Below, piece after piece: positions 1-6,950 of a DNA stretch of 7,938 nucleotides; positions within the stretch are counted from its first letter, which is position 1; every line of letters begins with the position of its first letter. The notes under the pieces were generated by a model, which saw nothing but the letters and a program-made list of their open reading frames with translations, had not been told where the DNA came from and made no database searches. Position numbers and translations under genes: made by a program. The DNA comes from Bacteroidales bacterium. GTDB taxonomy: Bacteria; Bacteroidota; Bacteroidia; Bacteroidales; UBA10428. The DNA lies in contig JAFGQQ010000177.1 of the NCBI GenBank assembly GCA_016935595.1, forward strand, positions 1-7,938, given 5' to 3'.

Positions 1-423
1 CGTGAATGTGGTTTTAAAATAGATAAAATAATACTTACTACAAATGTTGATTATAAACCATCAGGTTTGGGACTGGATGAAACACTGCCCGATGTTGATA
101 CAAATGGTCATGATACAACTGATAACACAGCAATTTCAATAGTTGCCCATGAACAAATAATGTTTTATAATTATCCTAATCCTTTCTATGCAGGTACTAC
201 CATTTCTTATTATTTAGAGAATTCGGGGCATGTGAGCTTAAAGGTTTATAATATGTCAGGTCAGCTGGTTTCTGTATTAATCGATGATTTTCAAAATGCA
301 GGAACACATAATATCTACTGGAATACAAGTGATGCAACAAATCAATTAGCCAGTGGCATATATTATTCTGAACTTATTACAGATACAAATACAAGTATGA
401 TAAGGATGTTACGAATTGAATAA
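1..423 (+). CDS. C-terminal part of a T9SS-secreted protein, probably with a carbohydrate-binding module (5' end outside window)
   Basis: The reading frame is open from base 1 (first codon CGT) to the TAA at 421-423, so 140 residues are visible and the true start lies upstream; no start codon in the window should be trusted. The first ~25 residues, including RECGFKIDKIILT and then YKPSGLG, resemble the closing strand and exit of beta-sandwich modules (CBM6/35, malectin or galactose-binding-like) attached to secreted glycosidases. A polar Asp/Thr-rich linker follows. From about residue 53 there is a type A T9SS sorting domain: NYPNPF, then SLKVYNMSGQLV, then LASGIYY, ending MLRIE. The protein is therefore expected to cross the outer membrane by T9SS after Sec export. 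The enzymatic part cannot be seen, so the substrate is unknown. The sorting domain is secure; the module assignment is an inference from a short stretch. Confidence 0.8.
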   Translation, partial: RECGFKIDKIILTTNVDYKPSGLGLDETLPDVDTNGHDTTDNTAISIVAHEQIMFYNYPNPFYAGTTISYYLENSGHVSLKVYNMSGQLVSVLIDDFQNAGTHNIYWNTSDATNQLASGIYYSELITDTNTSMIRMLRIE

Positions 424-450
424 TTAACATTTTCTCAAAATTTAATATAA

Positions 451-500
451 ATCAGGAAACTATATTGATAAAATCGCCAATAGTTACCTGATAATTTTTT
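451..500 (+). terminator. Intrinsic terminator hairpin after the left-edge gene
   Basis: An inverted repeat has left arm ATCAGGAAACTAT (451-463) and right arm ATAGTTACCTGAT (480-492). Twelve of 13 positions pair, with one A-A mismatch at 457/486, around a 16-nt loop. A T-rich tail (TTTTTT at 495-500) follows on the + strand. It begins 28 nt after the stop codon at 421-423. The opposite side is A/T-rich too, so it may also stop transcripts arriving from the convergent GH5 gene. Confidence 0.75.
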
Positions 501-571
501 ATCTAATTGTTTGAATTCTAATTAATTATTTAATCCTAAATAAAGTAATACTTAAATATTTTTATAATTTT

Positions 572-1873
572 TTATTTTACAATAAAAATCCGTTCAATTT
601 GTATAATATCTTTACCCTGAAATTTACAGATATATGTTCCTGTTTTTAAATTATTTATATTGAATGATTTAGTATATATTCCAGGCTGAAGATAATTATT
701 AAAAAAAGAAAATATCCTATTTCCCAGAATATCAAATATTTCTATATTAACGTATTGTTCGGATGAAATGTCAAATTCGAAGTTTAAAAAGGAATTGGCT
801 GGATTTGGATATATTTTAATTAAGTTTGAACGAGATGTAAAAATATTATAATTAGTTGGTTCTTCTTCTTCTGGTAGTGGCTTATAATCCTGTTCGTACC
901 AGTCTATAATTTCGTTTCTTACATAAATACCCGATTCAGTTAAGTCGGAAATTTCCCAACCACCATTCGCACTTGCACCACTCTTTAAAGCCGCAGAAGT
1001 TTCATCTTTATCTGCAATTGACCAATTACACCAGCTAATCATATAATCGTCCATAAACTTAAACCATCTGTTCATTTCTAATGTGTCAAACAGGCCGGTG
1101 CCTGAACTTTCGCATGTCCCATATTCAGAAACAAATAAAGCTATTCCATTATTCATCGCGCTTGTTGCTTTGCTCCTTAACCACGATTTATGAGTAGCAG
1201 CATAAAAATGTAAAGCATATGCAATATTGGTATCAATTATAGGATTATTGGATGCCACATCTACATCCTGTGACCAGGTTGGGGTACCCACAATTATGAT
1301 ATTATCAGGATCTATTTCACGAATTGCATTTACTAAAGTATCATTATAAGGTTTAATTACATCATTCCAGGTATATCCTCCCAAAGGTTCATTATAAATT
1401 TCATAAATAATATTAGGATAATTTCCGTATAATGTGGCAATTTCTTTAAAGAAATCAACTGCAGCATTTGTATGTAAATGGGCATGATGATCGTGCCAGT
1501 CAATAATCACATAGATTCCAAGATCAATGGCTGCATCAATTACTGTTTTTACTTTATTCATTTCAGTTTCGGGATTAGTTAAGTAGCCTCCACTCTCTAC
1601 AGCCATTGCAGCCCTTACAACCATGCATTTCCAGTCATCACGTAACCATTTCACACAATCATAAGTGTAGTATTTTCCAATCCATTGACTCCAGAAAAAA
1701 CTTATTCCTCTTAATGCAATTGTATCTCCATGTTCATTAACTATTCTTGTTCCGTTAACACTTAGCTGGCCATATATATCAATTAGGGTAGAATCATCTT
1801 CAGAAGTTTGTGATTTTGAAGAAATATTAAATAAGAGAATAATAAATAAAATCAAATACGCTTGTTTGATCAT
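572..1873 (-). CDS. Secreted GH5 endoglucanase (cellulase), probably subfamily GH5_2, with T9SS sorting domain
   Basis: A complete 433-residue enzyme expected to hydrolyse internal beta-1,4-glucan bonds (cellulose or related glucans) with retention, outside the cell. Residues 1-22 form a Sec signal peptide. The catalytic TIM barrel spans about 34-326. The hallmark RGISFFWSQW is at 55-64, the conserved Arg at 87 (VVRAAM), and DWHDHH at 125-130. The acid/base is Glu162 in YEIYNEP. HFYAATH is at 222-228, the nucleophile is Glu250 in FVSEYGT, and WCNWS is at 281-285. An acidic linker (PLPEEEEPT) leads to a type A T9SS domain at about 353-433 (IYPNP, then IFDILGNRIF, then LKTGTY, then IFIVK). The ATG start gives the signal peptide directly; no Shine-Dalgarno is seen. 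The gene is convergent with the left-edge gene and divergent from the LRR gene. The family assignment is firm; the exact substrate is inferred. Confidence 0.95.
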   Translation of the reverse strand: MIKQAYLILFIILLFNISSKSQTSEDDSTLIDIYGQLSVNGTRIVNEHGDTIALRGISFFWSQWIGKYYTYDCVKWLRDDWKCMVVRAAMAVESGGYLTNPETEMNKVKTVIDAAIDLGIYVIIDWHDHHAHLHTNAAVDFFKEIATLYGNYPNIIYEIYNEPLGGYTWNDVIKPYNDTLVNAIREIDPDNIIIVGTPTWSQDVDVASNNPIIDTNIAYALHFYAATHKSWLRSKATSAMNNGIALFVSEYGTCESSGTGLFDTLEMNRWFKFMDDYMISWCNWSIADKDETSAALKSGASANGGWEISDLTESGIYVRNEIIDWYEQDYKPLPEEEEPTNYNIFTSRSNLIKIYPNPANSFLNFEFDISSEQYVNIEIFDILGNRIFSFFNNYLQPGIYTKSFNINNLKTGTYICKFQGKDIIQIERIFIVK

Positions 1874-1908
1874 ATTAGTAATTTTTGTGCTAATTTTTTA
1901 TCTTATAA

Positions 1909-1916
1909 CAAAAATA
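1909..1916 (-). promoter_or_regulatory. Possible Bacteroidota -7 element for the GH5 gene
   Basis: Read on the minus strand, 1916 to 1909 is TATTTTTG, a match to the Bacteroidota -7 consensus TAnnTTTG. It lies 35 nt before the GH5 ATG, which suits a short leader. No TTG/TTTG -33 element is present at the usual distance, and such matches are common in AT-rich DNA, so this is only a candidate. Confidence 0.25.
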
Positions 1917-2046
1917 CAAATAATTTAAGGTTAATATTCTTTGTTTTTATTTTTATATACCAATTTATGAAATCCATTTTTTTAATATACTTTATCATTT
2001 TGATTAATTTTCTTATCCTATCATGGATTTACAATCTCTTAATATT

Positions 2047-2127
2047 CTAACTAAGTCACTAACGAACATAATTATTAGTATAAATAATAATCATCATTCG
2101 CAAGTCACTATACATTTTGTTAGTTAG
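2047..2127. repeat. Imperfect nested inverted repeat with an embedded 9-bp direct repeat
   Basis: The outer arms are CTAACTAA (2047-2054) and TTAGTTAG (2120-2127). Inside lie CGAA (2063-2066) and TTCG (2097-2100), and the core arms ATTATTA (2071-2077) and TAATAAT (2085-2091) flank a 7-nt loop. The word AAGTCACTA occurs directly repeated at 2053-2061 and 2102-2110, 49 bp apart. The arms are slightly out of register, so the hairpin would have internal loops. It could be an extragenic palindromic repeat, a small non-autonomous element, or a chance structure in AT-rich sequence. Confidence 0.4.
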
Positions 2128-2457
2128 CCTTTGAAATATTGAAATTTAAATAAGTTCACAAATATCTTTTAACAGGCATTTTGTATAGTTCTCAATTTCA
2201 GAATTAAATTGATTAGAATTTAAAATAACCGAAAATGCATTTGGTGAAAATATAATGCATAAAATAAAAATTTAATTTCCTAGTAAAGAATTATCCTTAA
2301 TATTATAGATATTTATACTATTATTGATACAGATATGATTAATTTCCGGATGATTATAGAAATTTATCTTAATAAATCAATAAATTAGTATATATGATTT
2401 TTGGTAAAAACTATTTAATATATTTATTTAAATATAAACGATTCAAAAGTTTTTAAA

Positions 2458-3337
2458 ATGAAAAATATAACAATTATTTTAATACTCATTGGATGTATTT
2501 TATTAAGTACCCATATCAACAAAGGAGTTGGCGTTAGCGATTCACTTGCACTTGTGGCATTATATCAATAGTACTAACGGATCAGACTGGACTAATAATA
2601 CTAATTGGCTTACAGGGCCTGTTAACATATGGTATGGTATTTCAGTTATTAATAGTGAAGTAATTCAAGTAGGGCTTCAAAATAATAATTTGACTGGTTC
2701 AATCCCTCCTGAAATAGGAAATTTAACTAAACTTAGTGTTTTAAATCTTAGATATAATCAATTATCAGGATCAATTCCTGATGGTATTGGAAATTTAAAA
2801 TTATTGTATCTTTTGTTAATAAATGATAACTTTTTTACTGGAGCTATACCATATCAAATAAGAAATTTAACTTCATTAGCTCATATATTTATTAATAATA
2901 ATGAATTTTATGATTTGCCTAGTCATTCTACTTTAGCTTCTCTCAATACCCTAAGTATTGAGAATAACAAATTTACATTTGAGGATATTGAACCGAATGT
3001 TGGTATTGCTGATAATTTTATTTACTCACCTCAAGATAGCGTTGGAAATAGAATTGATACTAATGTATGCACCGGGTCATATACTTTTTCTATCTATGTT
3101 GAGGGAGAAAATAATTTATACAGGTGGACAAAAAATGGTAACTATATAGGTGCAATTTCAGGTGACAGTACTTACGAGATAACTTCAGTTGAAGCAAAAG
3201 ATGCCGGAACTTATTTATGTGAATATGATGTTGATAAAAATATTTGTATAGACTTATCGAATCAGCCTAAAGGTTTTTACAATATTCAATTAATTGGTGA
3301 ACGATTAAATATTACAGAAATCATTAGTCTAGAATAA
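2458..3337 (+). pseudogene. Frameshifted LRR and Ig-like surface protein gene with a truncated T9SS sorting domain
   Basis: The ATG at 2458 opens a frame with a signal peptide (MKNITIILILIGCILL) and then DSLALVALY, which stops at TAG 2569-2571. Dropping one base, the C at 2566, gives LVALYNSTNGSDW, the expected start of Bacteroidota LRR proteins, and continues open to the TAA at 3335-3337 (292 residues after correction). Numbering on the corrected protein: an LRR cap at about 27-67; about four plant-type 24-residue leucine-rich repeats at 68-179 with the pattern LxLxxNxLxGxIPxxIGNL; an Ig-like domain at about 189-258 (RWTKNG, then DAGTYLCEY). Residues 259-292 (IDLSNQPKGFYNIQ, ending IISLE) match only the last third of a type A T9SS domain; the YPNP strand and middle are missing, as is the last Ig strand. 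Such proteins normally serve adhesion or surface binding. The frameshift could be a sequencing error, but the internal truncation suggests real decay. A TTG at 2528 in the second frame is not a credible start. Confidence 0.85.
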
Positions 3338-3498
3338 ATTAATTTATACATGCTTCCTTAGATATCTGTTTAGATGTTACATAAGGTTTATATATAATTC
3401 GATTTTATGATGGTCAAAGATATATTTCTAAAAAGTTGATAGTTAAATGATAATATAATGTAAACCGTTTATAAAATTATTAAAGTTATTATATCAAG

Positions 3499-4428
3499 TC
3501 AAAAATATAACCAATACCCCTTAAATTGACCTTTTGAATTAATTTCAAGGGTAGGGAGCGGTATTTTTATAAATGACAAAGCCTCAAAAATGTTGTTAAG
3601 TAGTTTTGAATGTGTATTGATCTTTGTTAAATCTATATCCAATGAGAGTAAAAATTGTCTGTAACGCTCTGTTTTTGGTATTAAAACTCCCTTATAAATG
3701 GTTTTATTTTCAAATTCACCAAACATGCCATTAGCGCTATATCCAATAGCAATATTTAACCAGTCGGGTAACCTCTCTTTTAAAAAATACCTGTTTGCAT
3801 TTGTGCTTAACCAATAGGTATGTCCGTTATAATCGTAAAAAAGACTTTCCAAGTAATTATTTCCCAGGTAGCCATTAGCCTGATCTGCATATTCCGACCG
3901 CCAAAAACTAAACTTATATTTCAGTACCTGCTCATCAAATAAAAGTTCCTGTCCAATAAAAAAAACAGAACCGAATGTATTGGTAGCGATATCACCCCAC
4001 GAAAAACCATAACCTTCATATAAACCATCAAAAATCTCAATTGGAGCTTGAAGTATAATTCCTAACGATCCTCCGTATATCAATGCCTTTTTTTTATTTA
4101 CTCCCGCACTGCGTAACCAGTAATAACCTATGTAACTTTCAAGGTATGCCCCAAATGCATGTCCAAATTTATCAATTTGTAAATAACCTGAATTATCGTT
4201 ATAATAATGGAATGGTACACGATCATGATCTTTGTACCACACAAATTGCAAATAAGACATTCCCCCGACGTAAAATAAACTTTCCGATATAATAAGTCTC
4301 GTGAGTTTTCCTTTATTTATGTATGATTGGTTAATTTGAATTGTGCTATCCTGTGAATATAAATGATTAAAAATAATGATTGAAATAATAAGTATTGTTA
4401 ACCGAAAATTCATTTTCTGTTTTTTCAT
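3499..4428 (-). CDS. DUF2279 (YfiM-like) envelope protein of unknown function
   Basis: A protein of 309 residues from the ATG at 4428; the codon just before it is TTG and need not be used. An ATG at 4413 would give 304 residues with an equally good signal peptide. Residues below are numbered from the ATG at 4428. The signal peptide ends near HLYSQ (~residue 25). Conserved family blocks are IDKFGHAFGAY (about 85-95), APIEIFDG (about 128-135), GFSWGDIATNTFGS (about 141-154), IGQELLFDEQ (about 158-167) and YNGHTYWLSTN (about 200-210). These recall the DUF2279/YfiM group of predicted periplasmic or outer-membrane-associated proteins, whose biochemical role is not known. Hydrophobic or amphipathic stretches at about 41-65 and 114-128 could be membrane-associated. 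The final Phe (GYWLYF) and the alternating C-terminal strands suit an outer-membrane protein, which is inference. No lipobox Cys is seen. It is monocistronic and divergent from the GT4 gene. Confidence 0.8.
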   Translation of the reverse strand: MKKQKMNFRLTILIISIIIFNHLYSQDSTIQINQSYINKGKLTRLIISESLFYVGGMSYLQFVWYKDHDRVPFHYYNDNSGYLQIDKFGHAFGAYLESYIGYYWLRSAGVNKKKALIYGGSLGIILQAPIEIFDGLYEGYGFSWGDIATNTFGSVFFIGQELLFDEQVLKYKFSFWRSEYADQANGYLGNNYLESLFYDYNGHTYWLSTNANRYFLKERLPDWLNIAIGYSANGMFGEFENKTIYKGVLIPKTERYRQFLLSLDIDLTKINTHSKLLNNIFEALSFIKIPLPTLEINSKGQFKGYWLYF

Positions 4429-4464
4429 CAAAACTAAGAAATCAATTCTATTTTATAATTCAAA
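4429..4464 (-). promoter_or_regulatory. Possible promoter for the DUF2279 gene
   Basis: On the minus strand, TTTG (4464-4461) is followed after 24 nt by TAGTTTTG (4436-4429), matching the Bacteroidota TTTG / TAnnTTTG pattern with a slightly long spacer. The -7 element touches the ATG at 4428. If the promoter is real, transcription would begin after that codon and translation would more likely use the ATG at 4413. Weak evidence. Confidence 0.22.
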
Positions 4465-4666
4465 GTAAGTTATTTAAATATTTCCAATTATTATATTTTT
4501 TTTATATACTGAACAATACCTGCCTGCTATTGTTAATTATTTGATATTTGACTAGTTATTATTTTGTTTAATAATATCAATTCTTTATAATATTAATTCT
4601 TTTTTATTTGATTTTTAAGAAGAATTAATTATTTTACAATAAATTATAAATTCCAAAATCAGAAAA

Positions 4667-5971
4667 ATGTATAATCATTTAAGCGAAAAATATTTAGAGA
4701 AATATGGACCTTTGCCTGATGTGGATATAGATACATACACTGATATTATTGGTGAGAAGAAGGTTAATGAAATAAAAAAGCTTTCTTTATTATTAAAAGA
4801 AAAACGCTGGACACATGTGAACTCAACCTTTGAGGGCGGGGGAGTGGCAGAGATGTTAAAAAGCGTTGTACCCATTGCCCGTGGGCTTGGAATAGATTGT
4901 ACTTGGTACTGCATAGAAGGCTCAGATGATTTTTATAATGTTACTAAGAAATTTCATAATATTATTCAGGGACTTGACCAGCATTTTACACTAGAGGATT
5001 TATTGGATTTATATGTAAATACAAACAGGAAAAATTTTGAAGATACACGTATTGTTTCTGATTTCACTGTTGTTCACGATCCACAACCGTGTGCATCTAT
5101 TATTCATGGACAATATGAAGGAAAAATGGTGTGGCGTTGCCATATTGATACTTCAGAAGCCAATGATTTAATTTGGAATTTTTTATTGCCATATATTAAT
5201 AATTATGACGGTGTAATATTTTCTCATCAAGACTTTGTTAAAGAAGGAATAAAGAATCCGGTTTATCAAATTCCACCATCAATTGATCCATTACAGGTAA
5301 AAAATAAAAAAAGAACCCGAAAGCAGGCATTGGATACACTTACCGATTTACTAAATGCACATAATATTGATCCTGACAGACCCATTGTACTGGCCGTATC
5401 GCGTTACGATGTTCATAAAAACCAGAAAACCATTGTAGAATCATTTAAAGAATTTAAAAAGGAAAATATAAAAATTAATCCGATATTGATAATTGTTGGT
5501 AATTCGGCTACAGATGATCCTGAAGGAATGGGAATGTATAATAATATTTTAAAACTTATTAACGGAGATAAGGATATATATCCATTGCTGAATATTCCAA
5601 ATAATAATGAAAATATCGGAGCCTTAATGAGACTGGCAGATGTTTTTATACACATATCAACCAAAGAAGGTTTTGGTCTGGTTGTTACAGAAGCTATGTG
5701 GCAGAAAACTCCGGTTATTGGAAGTAATGTTGGAGGCATCAGGCTTCAGGTAATTGACGATAAAACAGGTTTTCTTGTTAATCCTTTTGAAAAGGACAAA
5801 ATAAAAACATTTCTAAAACACATTCTATTAAATCCTGAAGAAAAAGAAAGACTTGGATTTCAGGCAGTCGAACATGTCAGAAATAATTTTCTTATTACCA
5901 GACTTGTGAGACGTTATTTAATATTAATGAGGTTTTTACTGGGTATAGATTTTCCTTATTTTCGAATTTAA
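4667..5971 (+). CDS. TreT-like GT4 family retaining glycosyltransferase (candidate trehalose synthase)
   Basis: A cytoplasmic enzyme of 434 residues with the two-Rossmann GT-B fold. The N-terminal half carries HVNSTFEGGGVAEML (50-64), including the Gly-rich acceptor/donor loop, then VTKKFHN (92-98), HDPQP (137-141) and WRCHIDTS (156-163). The linker IPPSIDPL (202-209) leads into the donor-binding domain, with AVSRYDVHKN (243-252; Arg246 and Lys251 expected to hold the donor phosphates) and the EX7E motif EGFGLVVTE (Glu334, Glu342). These blocks and the length match TreT, the trehalose glycosyltransferring synthase that joins NDP-glucose and glucose (EC 2.4.1.245), and the related GT4 domain of trehalose phosphorylase, which is usually much longer. 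No signal peptide is present. The ATG start has an A-rich leader. It is followed 34 nt later by a lipoprotein gene. GT4 is certain; trehalose specificity is an inference, because relatives exist with unknown acceptors. Confidence 0.85.
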   Translation: MYNHLSEKYLEKYGPLPDVDIDTYTDIIGEKKVNEIKKLSLLLKEKRWTHVNSTFEGGGVAEMLKSVVPIARGLGIDCTWYCIEGSDDFYNVTKKFHNIIQGLDQHFTLEDLLDLYVNTNRKNFEDTRIVSDFTVVHDPQPCASIIHGQYEGKMVWRCHIDTSEANDLIWNFLLPYINNYDGVIFSHQDFVKEGIKNPVYQIPPSIDPLQVKNKKRTRKQALDTLTDLLNAHNIDPDRPIVLAVSRYDVHKNQKTIVESFKEFKKENIKINPILIIVGNSATDDPEGMGMYNNILKLINGDKDIYPLLNIPNNNENIGALMRLADVFIHISTKEGFGLVVTEAMWQKTPVIGSNVGGIRLQVIDDKTGFLVNPFEKDKIKTFLKHILLNPEEKERLGFQAVEHVRNNFLITRLVRRYLILMRFLLGIDFPYFRI

Positions 5972-6005
5972 ATCAGATTAATTTTAATAAAATAACTTAA
6001 ATATC

Positions 6006-6854
6006 ATGAAAACATTAATTTTTACCCTAACTACTACAATATTTATTATTAGTTGTTTAAATCAACCTGTAAAGCAGGAGAAATATTCGCTAGTAAAAGT
6101 TTGGTCTACCGATACATTATTAAGAACTCCTGAGAGTGCATATTATGATCAAGAAAGAGATGTAATATTTGTTTCTAATATTAATTCAGGTGCAACTGAA
6201 GAAGGTGATAACGGATTTATTTCTAAGTTAAATCGTCAAGGAGAAATCATTGAATTAAAATGGGTGACTGGCATAAATACACCAAAAGGAATAGGTGTAT
6301 TTGGTAACAATTTATATGTAACCGAGACAAATAAACTGGTAATTATTGATATCGAAAAAGCCGAAATTATTGAAAAAATATCAATTGAAGGTACCGGATT
6401 CCTTAATGATATATCTATTGACAGTTTAGGGAAAGTATTTATAAGTGACTCGAAGGCAAATAAAATATTTACCTTTTATGATGGAAAAATTGATACATTT
6501 TTAAATAAAGGAATTGATAAAACGAATGGCTTATTATGTGAATCTGAAAGGCTTTTGCTGGCATCTTCGGATTTTAATGCAATTGACTATAAAACCAAAG
6601 AAATTACAATAATAAATGATAGCATACAAGGCGGAGATGGAATTGCAGCTATCGGAGATGGATTTTATTTTGTCTCGGAATGGCCAGGTGAAGTATTCCT
6701 TATTAAACCCGATCATTCAATTATTTCTATACTTAATACCAGGGCTGAAAAAAGAAATACTGCTGATATCGATTATATTAAAAAGGATAGTATTCTTCTG
6801 GTACCAACCTTCTATGAAAATACAATTGATGCATATAAATTTGTTGTAAAATGA
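6006..6854 (+). CDS. Lipoprotein with SMP-30/gluconolactonase-like beta-propeller
   Basis: A 282-residue protein. Residues 1-17 are a lipoprotein signal peptide with lipobox IISC; the lipidated residue is Cys17. The following LNQPVKQ lacks an obvious acidic surface-export signal. The rest is a series of four-stranded blade-like units recalling the SMP-30/gluconolactonase/LRE propeller fold: ESAYYDQERDVIFVSN (43-58), TPKGIGVFGNNLYVTE (92-107), FLNDISIDSLGKVFISD (132-148), TNGLLCESERLLLAS (173-187) and GDGIAAIGDGFYFVSE (210-225). Glu43, Asn174 (or Asn134) and Asp211 occupy places where this superfamily binds a divalent metal; that assignment is inferred by position only. The substrate is unknown, and the protein might bind rather than catalyse. 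It lies 34 nt after the GT4 gene on the same strand with no terminator between, so co-transcription is likely. It is convergent with the pectate lyase gene. Confidence 0.8.
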   Translation: MKTLIFTLTTTIFIISCLNQPVKQEKYSLVKVWSTDTLLRTPESAYYDQERDVIFVSNINSGATEEGDNGFISKLNRQGEIIELKWVTGINTPKGIGVFGNNLYVTETNKLVIIDIEKAEIIEKISIEGTGFLNDISIDSLGKVFISDSKANKIFTFYDGKIDTFLNKGIDKTNGLLCESERLLLASSDFNAIDYKTKEITIINDSIQGGDGIAAIGDGFYFVSEWPGEVFLIKPDHSIISILNTRAEKRNTADIDYIKKDSILLVPTFYENTIDAYKFVVK

Positions 6855-6950
6855 TTTAAAATGATAAAATATTGAATTTAGATAATATCAGAGCATAACA
6901 TTATTTAAAACGGTCGTTAAATCTAATAAATATTTGAAATATCAAAGCTA

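Larger units (their letters stand above)
1874..2457. other. 584-bp AT-rich intergenic region between the divergent GH5 and LRR genes
   Basis: No convincing gene is seen here. The region must contain the promoter of the GH5 gene (candidate at 1909-1916) and that of the LRR gene; for the latter only a weak GATTTTTG near 2396-2403 was found, with no partner element. An imperfect inverted repeat with a 9-bp direct repeat lies at 2047-2127. A 41-codon open frame without an ATG on the minus strand (2146-2271) may be a gene remnant. A T-rich stretch at 1930-2050 reads as a hydrophobic peptide, which is expected by chance from its base composition. Confidence 0.6.

Noticed and set aside
1862..2050. 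Hydrophobic open frame on the + strand (62 codons from TTG, or 27 residues from an ATG at 1967) that could suggest a small membrane peptide or toxin.
   Set aside because: The stretch is T-rich, which alone yields Phe/Ile/Leu runs. There is no ribosome-binding site, and it overlaps the GH5 start and leader on the other strand.
2494..2496. LIGC in the LRR protein's signal peptide resembles a lipobox.
   Set aside because: The Cys at residue 13 is followed by more hydrophobic residues (ILL) and the hydrophobic core before it is short, so ordinary signal peptidase cleavage further on is more likely, in keeping with the T9SS tail.
2958..3149. Open frame in another + frame inside the LRR/Ig gene, which might have signalled a second frameshift.
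   Set aside because: The main frame carries continuous LRR and Ig motifs across this segment, so no second frame change is needed.
3335..3380. Palindrome TAAATTAATTTA and a CCTTA/TAAGG pair after the LRR gene as a terminator.
   Set aside because: Stems are short or A/T only, with no T-run in the right place.
4675..5739. Two minus-strand open frames inside the GT4 gene (4675-4914 and 5413-5739).
   Set aside because: They are antisense to well-conserved GT4 motifs, and their composition looks like the reverse of a coding strand with no recognisable protein features.
6534..6849. Overlapping open frames in the lipoprotein gene (6534-6716 minus, 6616-6849 plus).
   Set aside because: They lie wholly within the propeller coding sequence and show no family resemblance or start signals.
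6903..6945. Short inverted repeats (ATTTAA/TTAAAT and TTTGA/TCAAA) between the convergent lipoprotein and pectate lyase genes as a possible bidirectional terminator.
   Set aside because: The stems are only 5-6 A/T pairs, or need bulges, and lack a clear T-tract; not better than chance in this composition.
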